From contig OY723281.1 of assembly GCA_963210315.1 (NCBI GenBank), positions 1,674,001-1,738,000 on the forward strand: 64,000 nucleotides of DNA, given 5' to 3'. Below are positions 18,298 to 27,299 of the stretch, piece by piece. The notes under the pieces are model-generated. The model had not been told where the DNA came from and ran no database searches. It saw nothing but the letters and a program-made list of their open reading frames with translations. The stretch is from Rhynchopus euleeides. Taxonomy: Eukaryota > Euglenozoa > Diplonemea > Diplonemida > Diplonemidae. Positions within the stretch are counted from its first letter, which is position 1. Every line of letters starts with the position of its first letter. The translations under genes were made by a program, and so were the position numbers.

Positions 18298-18786
18298 GAG
18301 TGTTTAGCTAAGGGAATCGGCAGGAGTTTGGAGCCAAGGCGGTGACCGGGTGTGTCTCCGGTTTGATTTGTTGACTTCTACTTTCTTAGAATCCACACAT
18401 CCTCTGAATTAGGTTACACTAACCCGCGCTCGCTTCGCCTCTCGCTTTTCGTTCTTCTTTTCCCGCCCTGGTACCCACCCTTTTGTGGTGCCTCTGCTTT
18501 TCCTGTAAGTGCACCTTTTCTGCTACTTTTTCCTTGATGGTTGGGGTCTCTGCGCCCCCTTAACTTCTCGCCTTTTGCTTGTTTTTCACACATAGTTGGA
18601 TGGGCACGTGGTGCCTTCCCTCCCACCTTCCCTCCTGAGGCCTCGTGGCTGTGACACCACAGCCCGGGGCTAACCCCGCTAGTAAGTACAAGTAGGATGA
18701 ACCTCCCGATAACCCCTCCCTTTGTTCTTTATACGAGGTTTTGTGAGCGTCTATGCACACCGCCAAGCTCTTGCGACCAAGCCAAT
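18298..18786. mobile_element. 489-bp insertion in the satellite, unidentified
   Basis: A single-copy stretch interrupts a 41-bp unit between TTACCCCCT and CCTCTAGGGG. It begins ATCGGAGTGTTTAGC and ends CCAAGCCAATTC. It has no convincing ORF, tRNA or LINE motif; GCCCGGGGCTAACCCCGC near 18661 can fold. It is most easily read as an inserted short element, but remnants of unique DNA are possible. Confidence 0.4.
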
Positions 18787-20042
18787 TCCCTCTAGGGGTT
18801 CCCCCCACCCACAAATGGGTTACCCCCTACCTCTAGGGGTTCCCCCCACCCACAAACGGGTTACCCCCTGCCTCTAGGGGTTCCCCCCACTCACAAACGG
18901 GTTACCCCCTGCCTCTAGGGGTTCCCCCCACTCACAAATGGGTTACCCCCTACCTCTAGGGGTTCCCCCCACCCACAAATGGGTTACCCCCTACCTCTAG
19001 GGGTTCCCCCCACCCACAAACGGGTTACCCCCTACCTCTAGGGGTTCCCCCCACCCACAAACGGGTTACCCCCTGCCTCTAGGGGTTCCCCCCACCCACA
19101 AATGGGTTACCCCCTGCCTCTCGGGGTTCCCCCCACCCACAAATGGGTTACCCCCTGCCTCTCGAGGTTCCCCCCAGCCACCAATGGGTTGCCCCCTACC
19201 TCTCGAGGTTCCCCCCAGCCACCAATAGGTTGCCCCCTACCTCTAGAGGTTCCCCCCAGCCACTAATGGGTTGCCACCTACCACTAGAGGTTCCCCCCAG
19301 CCACCAATAGGTTGCCCCCTACCTCTAGAGGTTCCCCCCAGCCACTAATGGGTTGCCACCTACCTCTAGAGGTTCCCCCCAGCCACCAATGGGTTGCCCC
19401 CTACCTGTCGAGGTTCCCCCCAGCCACCAATAGGTTTCCCCCTACCTCTAGAGGTTCCCCCCAGCCACCAATAGGTTGCCCCCTACCTCTAGAGGTTCCC
19501 CCCAGCCACTAATGGGTTGCCACCTACCACTAGAGGTTCCCCCCAGCCACCAATAGGTTGCCCCCTACCTCTAGAGGTTCCCCCCAGCCACTAATGGGTT
19601 GCCACCTACCTCTAGAGGTTCCCCCCAGCCACCAATGGGTTGCCCCCTACCTCTAGAGGTTCCCCCCAGCCACAAATAGGTTGCCCCCTACCTCTCGAGG
19701 TTCCCCCCAGCCACCAATGGGTTGCCCCCTACCTCTCGAGGTTCCCCCCAGCCACCAATGGGTTGCCCCCTACCTCTAGAGGTTTCCCCCAGCCATAAAT
19801 AGGTTGCCCCCGACCTCTAGAGGTTCCCCCCAGCCACAAATAGGTTGCCCCCGACCTCTAGAGGTTCCCCCCAGCCACCAATGGGTTGCCCCCTACCTCT
19901 AGAGGTTTCCCCCAGCCACAAATAGGTTGCCCCCGACCTCTAGAGGTTCCCCCCAGCCACCAATGGGTTGCCCCCTACCTCTAGAGGTTCCCCCCAGCCA
20001 CTAATGGGTTGCCACCTACCTCTAGAGGTTCCCCCCAGCCAC
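18787..20042. repeat. 41-bp satellite array, block 2, two subfamilies
   Basis: About 30 units. The first nine or so match block 1; from about 19140 a derived unit of the same length takes over (GGGTTGCCCCCTACCTCTAG, AGGTTCCCCCCAGCCACCAAT), with CTCGAG/CTAGAG variants and higher divergence. The array ends in a C-run at 20050-20072. Confidence 0.92.
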
Positions 20043-21462
20043 CCCCGCCCCGCCCCCCCCCCCCCCCCCCCCATGACTTCATCCCGTCCCCACCCAAAGC
20101 TCAAGCTTCCTGGACACGCTCGTTTGAGCAATCTGGAATCTGTAGAAGGCTCGCCGTGTAGGCGGCCTTGGCTATTTTGCCGGCTTGCTGGTCTGCGGCC
20201 CAGGATGCGCCTGCAGCGCCGTGTTGTCCCACGTTCTTGAGGCACCAAGCTTGAGGATTCTCTGGCAGATATGTTCACGATGTCCTTCACGTCTCAACGG
20301 GTTCTTCGGGTGTCCCATTCAAAAAAACACCCGAAAAATATGATGACTTTGCTAAACTGGACCCAACTCCCCATACTCTTTTTTTTGCCATTTTTCAGCA
20401 TTTTCCCCTGATTTTTCGGTTTTTTTTTGAAAAAATTTATTTTTTGTCCAGAATCGACACCCCCCATATGCCTCCTTTCCCCCCCCCTCTCTCTTTCTCT
20501 CGTTTTGTCTTTTGGTTCCCAAGGCTCGGTTGGCGTATACTGTTGTTTGTCTTTTCGATATTGCTTTTTTTGTTGTCTCCTTCGAGGGGCACCCTTGGCG
20601 GGCATGCATTTTTATTGTGATGAAAATGCAGGCCATGGGGCACTCGCTACCAAGTCACAGCTCGTCAGTCAGTGAGGGGAAGTGGGGCTGCTGCTCACTG
20701 CTTCTCACTCAGTCACATCATGGTAGCGAAGGCCCCCCATGTTGCACAAACAAAACAAAATAAACCAGTGTTGGCACCGTGCCCCTGAAAAGCTTCGAGG
20801 AATTACGTAAAACCCGAAGAAAAAGCCCGAAGAACGTAAGGGGGCCTTCGCTGTGTGTGTGTAAGTGTCAGGCTGCAACCTATTTTGGCGAATATTTAGG
20901 CGGCCCACTTTGTCCCGCACCTTCCAGCGAAGAGGCCCAAAAAACTACGTCGTAAATCGGCCTTTTCAGGGGCAGCAACCAGATAGAAATTTCCCCATGT
21001 GTGTTGAACTGTTCACACAAGCAGCTGTCGTTGTTTCTTTCTGTTCCCCTTCGAGGGGTGGACGGGGGTGGGGGTGGGTGGTTTCGCGATCGAACGAAAT
21101 GCCCCCTCCCCTCCACCCGCCCCCCCCCCCCTAAACAGATCTCCTTACCTCTCGCGCCCCGCCTCCTCCCCTCCCATCTGTCACCACAAACGAGTGGAGA
21201 CCTATGGTACGCTCCCCCCTCGATCTCCGCAGTCCGAAATATTCCGAAAACCTTTCCGAGAGAAGGGGTTCCACCGCCTCCCCAACTTGGAGCGCTCTTT
21301 CTTCTTCTAAAACACTGCCCTTTTCCGCTTGCTTCACTCATTCTCTACAGGGAAACATGAAGGGGGGAAGAATCCTTGTTGTTTTGATTGACCGCCTTTC
21401 CCACCCAAAAAACCAAGTTGAAAAAGATTCTCTTACCTATCACTCCCCACTATGTACACCAC
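20043..21462. other. Intergenic with MITE and repeat ends
   Basis: No gene supported. Contains a MITE copy (20637-20738), a TTGCACAAACAAAACAAAA block after it, a GGGGGCCTTCGCT repeat end at 20841, and T/C-rich tracts. An inverted CTTCGGGTGTTTT / AAAACCCGAAG-type phrase occurs near 20305 and 20808. Reverse-strand frames at 20100-20290 show no domain. Confidence 0.4.
20637..20738. repeat. MITE-like element, second copy
   Basis: Same family as 15722-15831: GGGGCACTCGCTACCAAG at the left, ATGGTAGCGAAGGCCCCCC at the right, with GCTCGTCAGTCAGTGAGG and CTCACTCAGTCACATCA inside. Confidence 0.8.
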
Positions 21463-21619
21463 ACGGTGGACTCCAGCGGGGGTAGGGTAACCCTTTTCGG
21501 GAGTCTCAACTAGGGGGAGTCCAACTCCCGCTAGCGGGAGTCTATACTCCCGCTAGGGGGAGTCTGACTCCCCCTAGCGGGAGTCTTTTCACCTATTTTC
21601 ACTCATTTTTCCCATGATA
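21463..21619 (+). repeat. Left inverted repeat of the 21463-24107 element
   Basis: Complex terminus with sub-terminal palindromes CTCCCGCTAGCGGGAG and alternating GACTCCCGCTAGGGGGAGTC blocks. Matched in inverse by 23949-24107 and directly by 22241-22345. Confidence 0.8.
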
Positions 21620-21712
21620 CCTATGCAATGTGGCACTCGTCACTGAAGTACAGCCACACCAAACGAAACGGACGTTTCCACCCATCCCAGCTCGCAGACC
21701 TGATTCACAAAA

Positions 21713-22093
21713 ATGGGGAAGACGACAACGAAGCCGGCAGCGAAGCCGGCGGCAAAGTCGATTAAGAAGAAGAAGAGCGCAGAGAGTCCCGAGGCTGCGG
21801 AGGCGACGAACATTGTGCATGATTTTTGCACGGCCTTCCCTGTTAAAAAAGGGGGCAGTGTGCTGACACTGGGATCCATTAGAAGGCTCCTAGCAACGGT
21901 GTTGAGCAAGGAGCTTCACCAGCACAGCACCCAGGTGGCCAACGCAATCATCGCCATGTCTTCCCTGACATGGATAAGTTCGCTGTCAGGGAAGTCGCAA
22001 CGATGCGGAAGGAGGGCGCTCTCCGTCATATACAAGGTGGAGGCGAAGTATGGCAAGGTGCAGGATACAAACGTGTCGTCGGGGGCAGCCTGA
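21713..22093 (+). CDS. Small basic protein in the inverted-repeat element, function unknown
   Basis: 126 residues, ATG start. The first 30 residues are a Lys/Ala/Pro tail (MGKTTTKPAAKPAAKSIKKK) like that of chromatin proteins; then a helical part (IVHDFCTAFPVKKGGS, TLGSIRRLLATVLSKELHQH, VANAIIAMSSL). After about residue 85 another frame starting at 21970 (MDKFAVREVATMRKEGALRH, later KPRMIATRANG) reads more like the beta-arm region of bacterial or dinoflagellate HU-type DNA-binding proteins, so a frameshift or small intron near 21965 is possible. A histone-fold or HU-like DNA-binding role is only a suggestion; no catalytic motif is present. It lies between the left inverted repeat and the internal copy of it. 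Confidence 0.4.
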   Translation: MGKTTTKPAAKPAAKSIKKKKSAESPEAAEATNIVHDFCTAFPVKKGGSVLTLGSIRRLLATVLSKELHQHSTQVANAIIAMSSLTWISSLSGKSQRCGRRALSVIYKVEAKYGKVQDTNVSSGAA

Positions 22094-22240
22094 AGCCGCG
22101 AATGATCGCGACACGGGCGAACGGCTTGGCACCGTGGGTCTGGATAGATGCTGGAGTTCGGCCGGGTGAAACCGGAAGTCGCAGCAAAATTTGCCCCCCC
22201 AGATTTCTTCCTCAAACCCACCCGTGGGCTGATCCGGCCT

Positions 22241-22345
22241 TGCACGGTGGACTCCAGCGGGGGTAGGGTACCACTACCGGGTTTAACCCTTTTCGGGAGT
22301 CTCAACTAGGGGGAGTCCAACTCCCGCTAGCGGGAGTATAGATCA
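22241..22345 (+). repeat. Internal copy of the left inverted repeat
   Basis: TGCACGGTGGACTCCAGCGG through CAACTAGGGGGAGTCCAAC and CTCCCGCTAGCGGGAG, same orientation as 21463, with an extra CCACTACCGGGTTTAACCC. With the right end at 24107 it would bound a 1.87-kb element holding the ORFs at 22359 and 23144. Confidence 0.75.
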
Positions 22346-22358
22346 GCAGTGGGCAACA

Positions 22359-22619
22359 ATGAGGCGATGCGGGGGGCGAGGGCACCGATGCTCACTGTGC
22401 GACATCCCAGAAGAACGCTGGTATCAACAGGTGCATCGATACCCGCACCTGACTCTCTCTGAGATGAAAGAGGCTGGCTACCCCTCCCTCTTGGCAGGTG
22501 TGCTTCCCAATGCCCGCTACGTCACCCCAGCACTCCATGACTGCAAGGGGCTCGCCATGCGGCTGATCAGGGTACTGGATGACAGGGGTGGAGCTTGGGG
22601 GTTTTTTCGGGTCAGCTGA
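22359..22619 (+). CDS. Possible transposase fragment
   Basis: 86 residues. It contains RCSLCDIPEERWYQQVHRYP, TLSEMKEAGYPS, and NARYVTPALHDCKGLAMRLI. The order Cys-x2-Cys, Trp, then a hydrophobic stretch with P-x-LHD-x-KG resembles regions around a catalytic Asp in several eukaryotic DNA-transposon proteins, and the ORF sits just inside an inverted repeat. I cannot name the family. The ORF ends in a GC/T-rich area (GGGTTTTTTCGGGTCAGCTGACC), so it may be one exon or a truncated gene. Confidence 0.35.
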   Translation: MRRCGGRGHRCSLCDIPEERWYQQVHRYPHLTLSEMKEAGYPSLLAGVLPNARYVTPALHDCKGLAMRLIRVLDDRGGAWGFFRVS

Positions 22620-22827
22620 CCTGATTTTCTGCAGGCCCTCACAAAAAATCAGGTCAGGGGTAAAAAGAAAAAAAATATAGATTTTCGGGAAACCGGAAAA
22701 GTTGGCTCCTCGCCTTGGGGCCTCAAGGTGACCAGGAGGCGTTTCGTGAGCAAAGTGACCCCAGCGACATGAGCACAGGCCTCAAACAGTCACAATAGAG
22801 GACAAATGAAGCTGCCCAACCCGTACC

Positions 22828-23100
22828 GTGCAACAGACGTTTACTACCGTGGCCTCCGGTGGCTGGGGGGCTCCGCCCCCCAGACCCCCCTGTGGCATGT
22901 GCCTGTCTTGTACCCAAGCCCTTTACATCAGGGAATCTCAGTATCCTCAGGAGGACGCAGCCAACTCACACAGAATCCGTACGCCCGCAAGTCACAGATG
23001 TTCACTACCGTGGCCTCCGGCGGCTGGGAGCTCCGCCTCCCAGACCCCCCCTACGGCATGTGTTTGTCTTGTAACCAAGTCCTTGCGCGTCCGGGGCTGC
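22828..23100 (+). repeat. Tandem duplication, about 165-bp period
   Basis: Two copies of ACTACCGTGGCCTCCGG(T/C)GGCTGGG... GCTCCGCC...CCCAGACCCCCC ... GGCATGTG ... TTGTCTTGTA-ACCAAG at 22840-22935 and 22998-23095. The unit carries a GC hairpin (CTGGGGGGCTCCGCCCCCCAG in the first copy). Confidence 0.75.
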
Positions 23101-23143
23101 ATATCGGTTCCGGTACCTCGCGGGAGGGCATATATTTCACTGG

Positions 23144-23791
23144 TTGATGGAGCATGCCGAAAAGGGATCAACGCGCAATGCCTACGTACACAGTCTCCAT
23201 CATTGGTGGGCTCCAGAAGATGCAGTGCCTCTGCAGAACAACGACGAATTTGAAGAAGCAGAGAACGGACATCGCAAGAAAGATGCCGTTACAATCGCCA
23301 GCTCCGCAACTTACGAGAGAGATCTTGCGATGGCAGAAGAGAAGCGGCGCGCATCGGGCATGCCTTGGAAGGTTGCGCACCTGTCGCAGGACGGGATCCT
23401 CGGGTATAGAGAAGTCATCCTGTGTCCGTGTCTGCACACCCGACACGCTCATAGATTGGCTGTGTATGTTCTTTGCACACAGTTGACACAGCTGCAGAAG
23501 GGGTTTGTGCACTGCAACACACAGGACTTCGTTGAACCCATCAGCGCGCCCTACTTCCTGTTCCGGTTCCCCGAAGGACACCGCAAATTATCGCTCTGCT
23601 TGTGCAAAATGCCAATCCCGCTGGGGGCGACTTTCACACCATTCGTGTCATCCGAGGCGACTTTGAGCACGCTTGACCAACGCGCACAGCAGGAGGGGGA
23701 TGACAGTTCTGACGAAGAAGATGAGGCCTGCAGGATGGCTTGTCTTGCCCAAGGTGTAACACAACTACGACAGGCGATGGCCGCACTTTGA
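23144..23791 (+). CDS. Hypothetical protein of the inverted-repeat element
   Basis: 215 residues, open from an alternative start; the first ATG is at 23147 (MEHAEKGSTRNAYVH). Recognisable features are weak: a mixed helical N-half (EEAENGHRKKDAVTIASSAT, YERDLAMAEEKRRASGMPW), a Cys/His-containing stretch (ILCPCLHTRHAHRLAVYVL), and an acidic C-terminal run (EEGDDSSDEEDEACRM region). It ends 158 bp before the right inverted repeat, which points to an element-encoded accessory or C-terminal transposase exon. Function not assigned. Confidence 0.4.
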   Translation: MMEHAEKGSTRNAYVHSLHHWWAPEDAVPLQNNDEFEEAENGHRKKDAVTIASSATYERDLAMAEEKRRASGMPWKVAHLSQDGILGYREVILCPCLHTRHAHRLAVYVLCTQLTQLQKGFVHCNTQDFVEPISAPYFLFRFPEGHRKLSLCLCKMPIPLGATFTPFVSSEATLSTLDQRAQQEGDDSSDEEDEACRMACLAQGVTQLRQAMAAL

Positions 23792-23948
23792 CACCTCAAA
23801 TTCTAACCGCTCACCTCCGCAGGTGTAGCCGCTACCAGGAGGATAGGTAGGTAGTCCAGAGTCCGGGGAAACTGACAGAAGCAAAACAAGCCCCTCCCCA
23901 TCCCTCTTCCACCATGATTTTACCCCCCACGCCAGTAGACTGTAACTA

Positions 23949-24107
23949 TATCATGGGAAAAATGGATGAAAATAGGTGAAAAGACTCCCGCTAGGGGGAG
24001 TCAGACTCCCCCTAGCGGGAGTATAGACTCCCGCTAGCGGGAGTCTTTGACACCCGCTCAGACTCCCGCTCCCAGACTCCCGCTAGGGCCGCTGGAGTCC
24101 ACCGTGC
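23949..24107 (-). repeat. Right inverted repeat of the 21463-24107 element
   Basis: Starts TATCATGGGAAAAATGG and AATAGGTGAAAAGACTCCC, contains the palindrome GACTCCCGCTAGCGGGAGTC and ends CTGGAGTCCACCGTGCA; inverse of 21463-21619. Confidence 0.8.
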
Positions 24108-24112
24108 ATAGA

Positions 24113-24235
24113 TGGCAGAAAATTAATTTTTGTAATTTTTAATTTTTGCTATCCGAAAAGTTAATTTTTTGAAAAATTAATTTTAATTAATTTCCGGAAT
24201 TAATTTTTCAAAAAATTATGCGCCGGGCCACCCCC
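24113..24235. repeat. AT-rich palindromic tract
   Basis: GATGGCAGAAAATTAATTTT and a chain of TTAATTTT/AAAATTAA phrases ending CCGGAATTAATTTTTC. A 42-bp inverted version of its first part lies at 33909-33950 (GATGGCAATTAAAAATTAC ... CCTGCCATC). It stands out in an otherwise GC-rich region. Confidence 0.6.
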
Positions 24236-24240
24236 CGCCT

Positions 24241-24414
24241 GGGGTCTCACTGAAGCACCTCTTCTTCGGCTGCCCCGCGACAGCGTCGGCCCGACACCAC
24301 CTCACAGCCACAAACGTGCACAACCTGCTGTTGCACAACTGCAAGGAGGCGCTGCGCTACCTGGCCGAGGCAGGGGTAACGGAGCACGGCGAGAAGGACT
24401 ACCTGAACGCGTGA
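24241..24414 (+). CDS. 5'-truncated LINE-type ORF2 tail
   Basis: 57 codons ending TGA, no start codon: GVSLKHLFFGCPATASARHH, then NVHNLLLHNCKEALRYLAEAGV. The S-x-x-H-L-(F)-x-C-P pattern followed by a leucine-rich helix is typical of the very end of non-LTR retrotransposon polyproteins, downstream of RT. The upstream sequence is the AT-rich tract at 24113-24235, so the copy is 5'-truncated, the usual fate of LINEs. About 360 bp of possible 3' UTR follow. Confidence 0.45.
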   Translation, partial: GVSLKHLFFGCPATASARHHLTATNVHNLLLHNCKEALRYLAEAGVTEHGEKDYLNA

Positions 24415-25196
24415 ACCAAATAACATCATCAGAGAACAAGGGCTTCGGCCCGACCTCCCAGCACCCCCCCCCCCCCATCCCAGCCCCACGTCACTTACCA
24501 CAGGCCGCCAGGCGCGTCAGCGTCGGCGACCGCCCGCCCCCAGTCTGAGAGGCATCAGCCGAATCTCGGTGGAGGCGGGCACAAAACAAAAGGGAGAGTC
24601 GTCACTGTGCATATCAGCACGGTCCCGCCCTCTGTGCCAGACCAACACACCACCAAAGGAAAAGAGGAAGAGGCGACGTAAGGCAATGCCTCCGTGCGGC
24701 CAGGAGAACACGAAATAGCGACCCCCTCTACGGGGAATGCTACGAGCACGGCCAAAAATCGTTCAAATCGTTCAAATTAATTCCGGAAATTAATTGCAGT
24801 TAATCGCCCCTCCCCAGCTACGCAAGGTGAAAAGTGGGAAAAATCGGGCAGTTCGATAGGCCACGGTCCGGGATGCAGACAGGGGATGAGCTTGGCACAG
24901 CCTCTCAAATTCAAAATTTTCTCATGGTGTGCGAATGTGTTCAGAGTAACGGAAAATGCCCAAATTTTCGTGTATCGAAAGAGTTGGCGAGCAATTCGTC
25001 CTTCTGTTCAATTCGACCCAAAACTGCCACCAGCCATTTTCTAAGGGCTTCTGGGTGGGTTCTGCTGACCAGAAAAATCGCTGAAAGATGGCCAGAAACC
25101 CCCAAAAACCACCCAGAAATGGCCAGAAATCGGTGTTTGGTCACATTTTTCACCCAGGAACACGTTTTTGGGCCTCTGTGAAAATTTCGATTTTTG
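24415..25196. other. Intergenic, no gene recognised
   Basis: Contains a C-run near 24466, short AT-rich inverted phrases (TTAATTCCGGAAATTAATT at 24779) and a repetitive GGCCAGAAA(C/T) stretch at 25088-25135. No protein domain in any frame. Confidence 0.4.
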
Positions 25197-26643
25197 GTAA
25201 AACACACCCCGTGTGGTAGAGAAAATACGGCAAGAGTCTCGGTGGGTCGGAAGAGCAGATGGTTCCCGCAACAGCTCCCGGGGAGCGGCGGGTATTTCGC
25301 ATAGGATGCCGGATGTGTGAACACGTTTGTGCGGTTTGCCCTGTGTTGTGTGAACATATGTGTATGTGTGTGTGTATGCTCCACCCAACCCGACACATTT
25401 TCTGTACTTCAGACAGGTAAGGTCACTCGACACGCGGGGGGGGGGGGGTTTTGTTGTGTGTTTTTTCTGCCAGCCGACATCACTAGCGCCAGCGAGAAAA
25501 AATAAAAAAAAAATAAAAAAAAAAAAAAAAAAATAAAGCGATTTACTAATCGCCAACTCGCGATCAGGCGTTTCCAGGCAGAAAACAGTGCGTGCTAGAT
25601 CACGGTTTGTTACGACAGAGCGACCAGAGCAGACTTCGACGCAGGTGCTAGATCACCGCCTTTTACCACAGAGCGACCAGAGCAGACTTCGACGCAGGTG
25701 CTAGATCACCGAATTTTTTACGACAGAGCGATCAGAGCAGACTCGACGTAGGTGCTAGATCACCGCCTTTTACCACAGAGCGACCAGAGCAGACTTCGAC
25801 GCAGGTGCTAGATCACCGAATTTTTTACGACAGAGCGATCAGAGCAGACTCGACGTAGGTGCTAGATCACCGCCTTTTACCACAGAGCGACCAGAGCAGA
25901 TTTCGACGCAGGTGCTAGATCACCGAATTTTTTACGGCAGAGCGATCAGAGCAGACTCGACGTAGGTGCTAGATCACCCCTTTTACCACAGAGCGACCAG
26001 AGCAGACTTCGACGCAGGTGCTAGATCACCGAATTTTTTACGACAGAGCGATCAGAGCAGACTCGACGTAGGTGCTAGATCACCCCTTTTACCACAGAGC
26101 GACCAGAGCAGACTTCGACGCAGGTGCTAAATCACCGAGTTTTTTACGACAGAGCGATCAGAGCAGACTCGACGTAGGTGCTAGATCACCGCTTTTTACC
26201 ACAGAGCGACCAGAGCAGACTTCGACGCAGGTGCTAGATCACCGAATTTTTCTACGACAGAGCGATCAGAGCAGACTCGACGCAGGTGCTAGATCACCCA
26301 TGTCGGACATGCACCCCCACGACATGGACTGGTTGGGGGTGCCAGTCGTGACGGGGTACGGGGATCCGGAAGTGGCAGTGGACACCTGCGTGTTCACGCC
26401 ACACTGCCAGGCGGAGCACACCTCGCGGGGAAGGGGCCATTGCAGCACTTGCGGGCGGGCGGCCTGTAAGACCTGCATCCGGGCTTTCCTCCCGAAAAAC
26501 GTGTCTGGGGATTTTGTGCAGGGTTTGGGGGAACCGACGTGGGTGTGCCCGATGTGCCCCAAGGGCCCTCAGGGTCCTAGGTGGAAGCGATCAATGCAAA
26601 AATCATCTGAAAGGAAGACTCGAGAGACTGCTGCTGTATTTTT
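25197..26643 (+). mobile_element. Family 4 YR element, non-autonomous deletion derivative
   Basis: Structure: A1-like start (GTAAAACACACCCCGTGTGG then AGAAAATACGGCAAGAGTC), poly-A/T tract, 13-unit leader array, an ORF1 cut short after its zinc domain, and a B-like end (GTGGAAGCGATCAATGCA ... GAGACTGCTGCTGTATTTT). The first arm, 25222-25240, is the inverse of the last, 26624-26642, with 3 mismatches in 19, exactly as at the B-A junctions of families 1-3. YR and RT are missing, and there is no second A/B pair. It would need a helper element's enzymes. Confidence 0.65.
25588..26299 (+). repeat. Leader tandem array of family 4
   Basis: About 13 units of 52-54 bp alternating between two types: GGTGCTAGATCACCGCC-TTTTACCACAGAGCGACC and GGTGCTAGATCACCGAA-TTTTTTACGACAGAGCGATC, both continuing AGAGCAGAC(T)TCGACG(C/T)A. 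The alternation makes a higher-order repeat of about 106 bp. The last unit runs directly into the ATG at 26300. Confidence 0.93.
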
Positions 26644-26851
26644 GACATTTTTCGCGATTTTCTACGACTACTCGCCCACACAAAAACCATTGTTTAGCAG
26701 GGAAATGCACAAAATCAACGAATTGGGCCGTTTTAACCCCTTTCGTGCACTTTTTGGTCCCAGAAGGGGGCATCTGGGGTGTTGGGGTCCCCCTACGACT
26801 TGTCCGTTTTTGTGTTCAAAGGGCCAAAAATGGCCAATTTTCCAAAATTAA
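26300..26851 (+). CDS. Truncated ORF1 with zinc domain, family 4
   Basis: ATG directly after the leader array. Residues about 28-88 align with the family 1 ORF1 zinc domain: DTCVFTPHCQAEHTSRGRGH, CSTCGRAACKTCIRAFLP, then PTWVCPMCPKG. Spacing of Cys/His pairs and the closing W-V-C-P-x-C are conserved although most other residues differ. After PKGPQGPR the frame enters the B repeat (WKRSMQKSS encoded by GTGGAAGCGATCAATGCA) and host flank, so the last ~85 codons are not element protein. The coiled coil and basic tail are missing. Probably a relic or a small zinc protein; its expression is unknown. Confidence 0.6.
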   Translation: MSDMHPHDMDWLGVPVVTGYGDPEVAVDTCVFTPHCQAEHTSRGRGHCSTCGRAACKTCIRAFLPKNVSGDFVQGLGEPTWVCPMCPKGPQGPRWKRSMQKSSERKTRETAAVFLTFFAIFYDYSPTQKPLFSREMHKINELGRFNPFRALFGPRRGHLGCWGPPTTCPFLCSKGQKWPIFQN

Positions 26852-26865
26852 CTTTTTAATTTCCA

Positions 26866-27284
26866 AAAATACTACGAGAAACACTTGGCCTCTATGCTGT
26901 GAGTGTTGCATTGGACGCTTCCACCTGTTGAACGGGCTCCACCTCTTGCACTTTGAAAAACCCCCCCCCCATATTTTTTTTTGATTTGACAACTCCGGTT
27001 TGGTGTACCTCGATGAGCTTACCTTACCTTGTCGTCGGACACAACATATCATCGTTGTCCCAAACCCCGTAACCCACGTGAAGTGGATCATCTGAAGTGC
27101 AGAATGAGGTGGAGCAGGTGGAGCACGAAACATAAGTAAACCATAGCAAGAGAGGCCAGCAGCAGTCCCGAGTCCATCGCGTTCCTCGTAGCATTTCCCG
27201 TACCACACAGGTGTGTTATGTGCAAAATACTACGAGAAACACTTGGCCTCTATGCTGTGAGTGTTGCATTGGACGCTTCCACCC
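26866..27284 (-). repeat. Family 3 B1-A2-B2 block, copy a
   Basis: B repeats (GTGGAAGCGTCCAATGCA, ACACTCACAGCATAGAGG, CTCGTAGTATTT) flank an A repeat. The B1-A2 junction on this strand reads CTCGTAGTATTT, TGCACATAACACACCTGTGTGG, AAATGCTACGAG: arms of 12 bp with one mismatch around a CACACCTGTGTG centre. Confidence 0.85.
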
Positions 27285-27299
27285 AGGACCCTTAGGACC

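Larger units (their letters stand above)
21463..24107. mobile_element. DNA transposon-like element with long inverted repeats
   Basis: The left end (21463-21619) reads ACGGTGGACTCCAGCGGGG, then several GACTCCC/GGGAGTC palindromes, then CACCTATTTTCA and ATTTTTCCCATGATA. The right end (23949-24107) is its inverted counterpart, finishing CCGCTGGAGTCCACCGTGCA. A third partial copy of the left end, in the same orientation, starts at 22241, so either one element is nested in another or two tandem elements share the right end. Inside are ORFs at 21713, 22359 and 23144. An autonomous transposase is not clearly intact. Confidence 0.7.

Noticed and set aside
18298..18786. tRNA-derived SINE in the satellite
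   Set aside because: No A/B-box pair with proper spacing and no A-tail was found; identity left open.
17190..20042. CRISPR array
   Set aside because: Units repeat head to tail with no variable spacers, no cas genes are near, and the surrounding genes are eukaryotic. It is a satellite.
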